Assembly: GCF_017565305.1 (NCBI RefSeq)
Contig: NZ_JAGEKP010000002.1
Location: forward strand, 1 to 64,000
Length of the DNA stretch: 64,000 nucleotides
Direction: 5' to 3'
Origin: Leifsonia sp. TF02-11
GTDB taxonomy: Bacteria > Actinomycetota > Actinomycetes > Actinomycetales > Microbacteriaceae
A program made the translations under genes and the position numbers. This document shows, in pieces, positions 62,667 to 64,000 of the stretch; position 1 is the stretch's first letter, and each line of letters starts with the position of its first letter. Under the pieces are notes generated by a model, which had not been told where the DNA came from, ran no database searches, and saw only the letters and a program-made list of their open reading frames with translations.

Positions 62667-62680
62667 TAGGCTAGGGAACT
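62667..62680 (+). promoter_or_regulatory. -10 box of the carboxylase alpha gene
   Basis: TAGGCT at 62667-62672 is 8 nt before the GTG at 62681. Confidence 0.45.
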
Positions 62681-64000
62681 GTGCCACGTATCTCCAAGGT
62701 CCTCATCGCTAACCGCGGCGAGATCGCCGTCCGCGTCATCCGTGCCGCGAAAGACAGCGGAATCGCCTCCGTCGCCGTCTACGCAGACCAGGATCGTGAC
62801 GCGATGCACGTGCGACTCGCCGACGAGGCGTACGCCCTCGACGGCTCGACGAGCGCAGACACCTACCTCGTCATCGACAAGCTCCTCTCGATCGCCCGCC
62901 GCTCCGGTGCCGACGCCGTGCACCCCGGCTACGGGTTCCTCGCAGAGAACGCCGACTTCGCCCGCGCGGTCATCGCGGCGGGCCTGACCTGGATCGGCCC
63001 CTCTCCCGAGGCCATCGAGCGCCTCGGCGACAAGGTCTCGGCGCGCCACGTGGCCGAGAAGGTCGGAGCGCCGCTCGCCCCCGGCACCCTCAACCCGGTC
63101 GCCGACGCGGCCGAGGTCCTCGAGTTCGTCGACCAGCACGGCCTCCCCGTCGCCATCAAGGCGGCGTTCGGCGGCGGCGGTCGCGGCCTCAAGGTCGCGC
63201 GCACCCGCGACGAGGTCGCCGAGCTCTTCGAGTCGGCGACGCGCGAGGCGATCGCCGCCTTCGGCCGCGGCGAGTGCTTCGTCGAGAAGTACCTCGACCA
63301 GCCGCGCCACGTCGAGACGCAGTGTCTCGCCGACGCGTACGGCAACGTGGTCGTGGTCTCCACCCGTGACTGCTCGTTGCAGCGCCGCCACCAGAAGCTC
63401 GTCGAGGAGGCTCCTGCGCCGTTCCTCTCCCCCGAGCAGGTGGAGAAGCTGTACAGCGCGTCCAAGGCCATCCTCAAGGAGGTCGGCTACCAGGGTGCCG
63501 GCACCTGCGAGTTCCTGATCGGCAAGGACGGCACGGTGTCGTTCCTGGAGGTCAACACGCGCCTCCAGGTCGAGCACCCGGTGTCCGAGGAGGTCACCGG
63601 CATCGACCTCGTCCGCGAGCAGTTCCGGATCGCCGAGGGCGGCGAGCTCGACTACGACGACCCGACACCGCGCGGCCACTCCTTCGAGTTCCGCATCAAC
63701 GGCGAGGACGCCGGGCGCAACTTCATCCCCTCCCCCGGACCGGTTCACGTGTTCAAGGCGCCGGGCGGCCCCGGCGTGCGCGTCGACAGCGGCATCCAGG
63801 CCGGCGACGTCATCAGCGGAGCGTTCGACTCGATGCTCGCCAAGCTGATCGTTACCGGCGCCAGCCGCGAGGAGGCCCTGGAGCGCTCCCGTCGCGCACT
63901 CGACGAGTTCGAGGTCGCCGGGCTGCCCACCGTGCTGCCGTTCCACCGCGCCATCGTGCGCGACCCCGCGTTCGCCCCGCAGGACGGCGAGCCGTTCTCG
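62681..64000 (+). CDS. accA: Acyl-CoA carboxylase alpha subunit, 3-prime end outside window
   Basis: The first 440 residues of a biotin carboxylase/carrier protein (AccA3 type). [52 protein letters not shown] (ATP loop), then [18 protein letters not shown] and [20 protein letters not shown] (catalytic) are intact; [19 protein letters not shown] begins the C-terminal part. The biotin domain lies beyond 64000. It carboxylates biotin, which AccD then uses. birA, 7.5 kb upstream, should modify it. Confidence 0.95.
   Translation, partial: MPRISKVLIANRGEIAVRVIRAAKDSGIASVAVYADQDRDAMHVRLADEAYALDGSTSADTYLVIDKLLSIARRSGADAVHPGYGFLAENADFARAVIAAGLTWIGPSPEAIERLGDKVSARHVAEKVGAPLAPGTLNPVADAAEVLEFVDQHGLPVAIKAAFGGGGRGLKVARTRDEVAELFESATREAIAAFGRGECFVEKYLDQPRHVETQCLADAYGNVVVVSTRDCSLQRRHQKLVEEAPAPFLSPEQVEKLYSASKAILKEVGYQGAGTCEFLIGKDGTVSFLEVNTRLQVEHPVSEEVTGIDLVREQFRIAEGGELDYDDPTPRGHSFEFRINGEDAGRNFIPSPGPVHVFKAPGGPGVRVDSGIQAGDVISGAFDSMLAKLIVTGASREEALERSRRALDEFEVAGLPTVLPFHRAIVRDPAFAPQDGEPFS

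Noticed and set aside
60587-63946. A 1119-codon minus-strand frame
   Set aside because: Only the part from the ATG at 61897 encodes the methyltransferase. The rest is antisense to maf and the carboxylase gene.

Overview
This window is high-GC actinobacterial DNA, most likely from a Microbacteriaceae genus such as Leifsonia or a relative. The support is a WhiB regulator, an RDD/SpoIIM pair, DUF3499 and DUF5719 proteins, an acyl-CoA carboxylase with an epsilon subunit, many GTG starts, and TANNNT -10 boxes placed 6-8 nt before start codons, which suggests widespread leaderless transcription. The genus is an inference.

Layout. 1-526: a 137-bp tandem repeat and three clusters of ATTCGT/ACGAAT dyads, function unknown. 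0.5-4.6 kb: SpoIIM-like and RDD membrane proteins, a cyclase-family hydrolase, a Phd/RelE-type toxin-antitoxin pair and an acetyltransferase. 4.6-17.6 kb: a conserved actinobacterial block (ahcY, phosphomannomutase, DUF3499, degenerate metallopeptidase, DUF5719, giant glycosyltransferase, whiB, galE, acyl-CoA dehydrogenase, manA). 17.6-50 kb: a large surface-polysaccharide locus. It has two O-antigen-ligase-like proteins, many glycosyltransferases, a MOP-type flippase candidate, the three UDP-L-FucNAc enzymes, a secreted four-repeat protein, large membrane proteins, a Wzm/Wzt ABC exporter, a WbbL-like rhamnosyltransferase, all four dTDP-L-rhamnose genes and two acyltransferases. 50-57 kb: an LCP ligase, purE/purK, a GtrA protein, a PH-domain protein, birA and accD/accE. 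57.1-57.6 kb: a non-coding region with three perfect hairpins and a candidate small RNA. 57.6-64 kb: a two-component system with an extra kinase-like membrane protein, a TrmA/RlmD-type methyltransferase, maf and a carboxylase alpha subunit cut by the window end.

How it fits together. PMM, manA, galE, rmlABCD and capEFG supply sugar nucleotides. The glycosyltransferases assemble the polymer on a lipid carrier, Wzm/Wzt and the flippase candidate are export routes, and the LCP protein probably attaches the product to peptidoglycan. From memory, the outer parts match Mycobacterium tuberculosis sahH-manA-manB-whiB2 and wbbL1-rmlD-LCP-purE-purK-GtrA-birA-accD5-accE5-maf-accA3. The fucosamine, ABC-exporter and repeat-protein genes therefore look like a variable insert in an old envelope-biogenesis neighbourhood.
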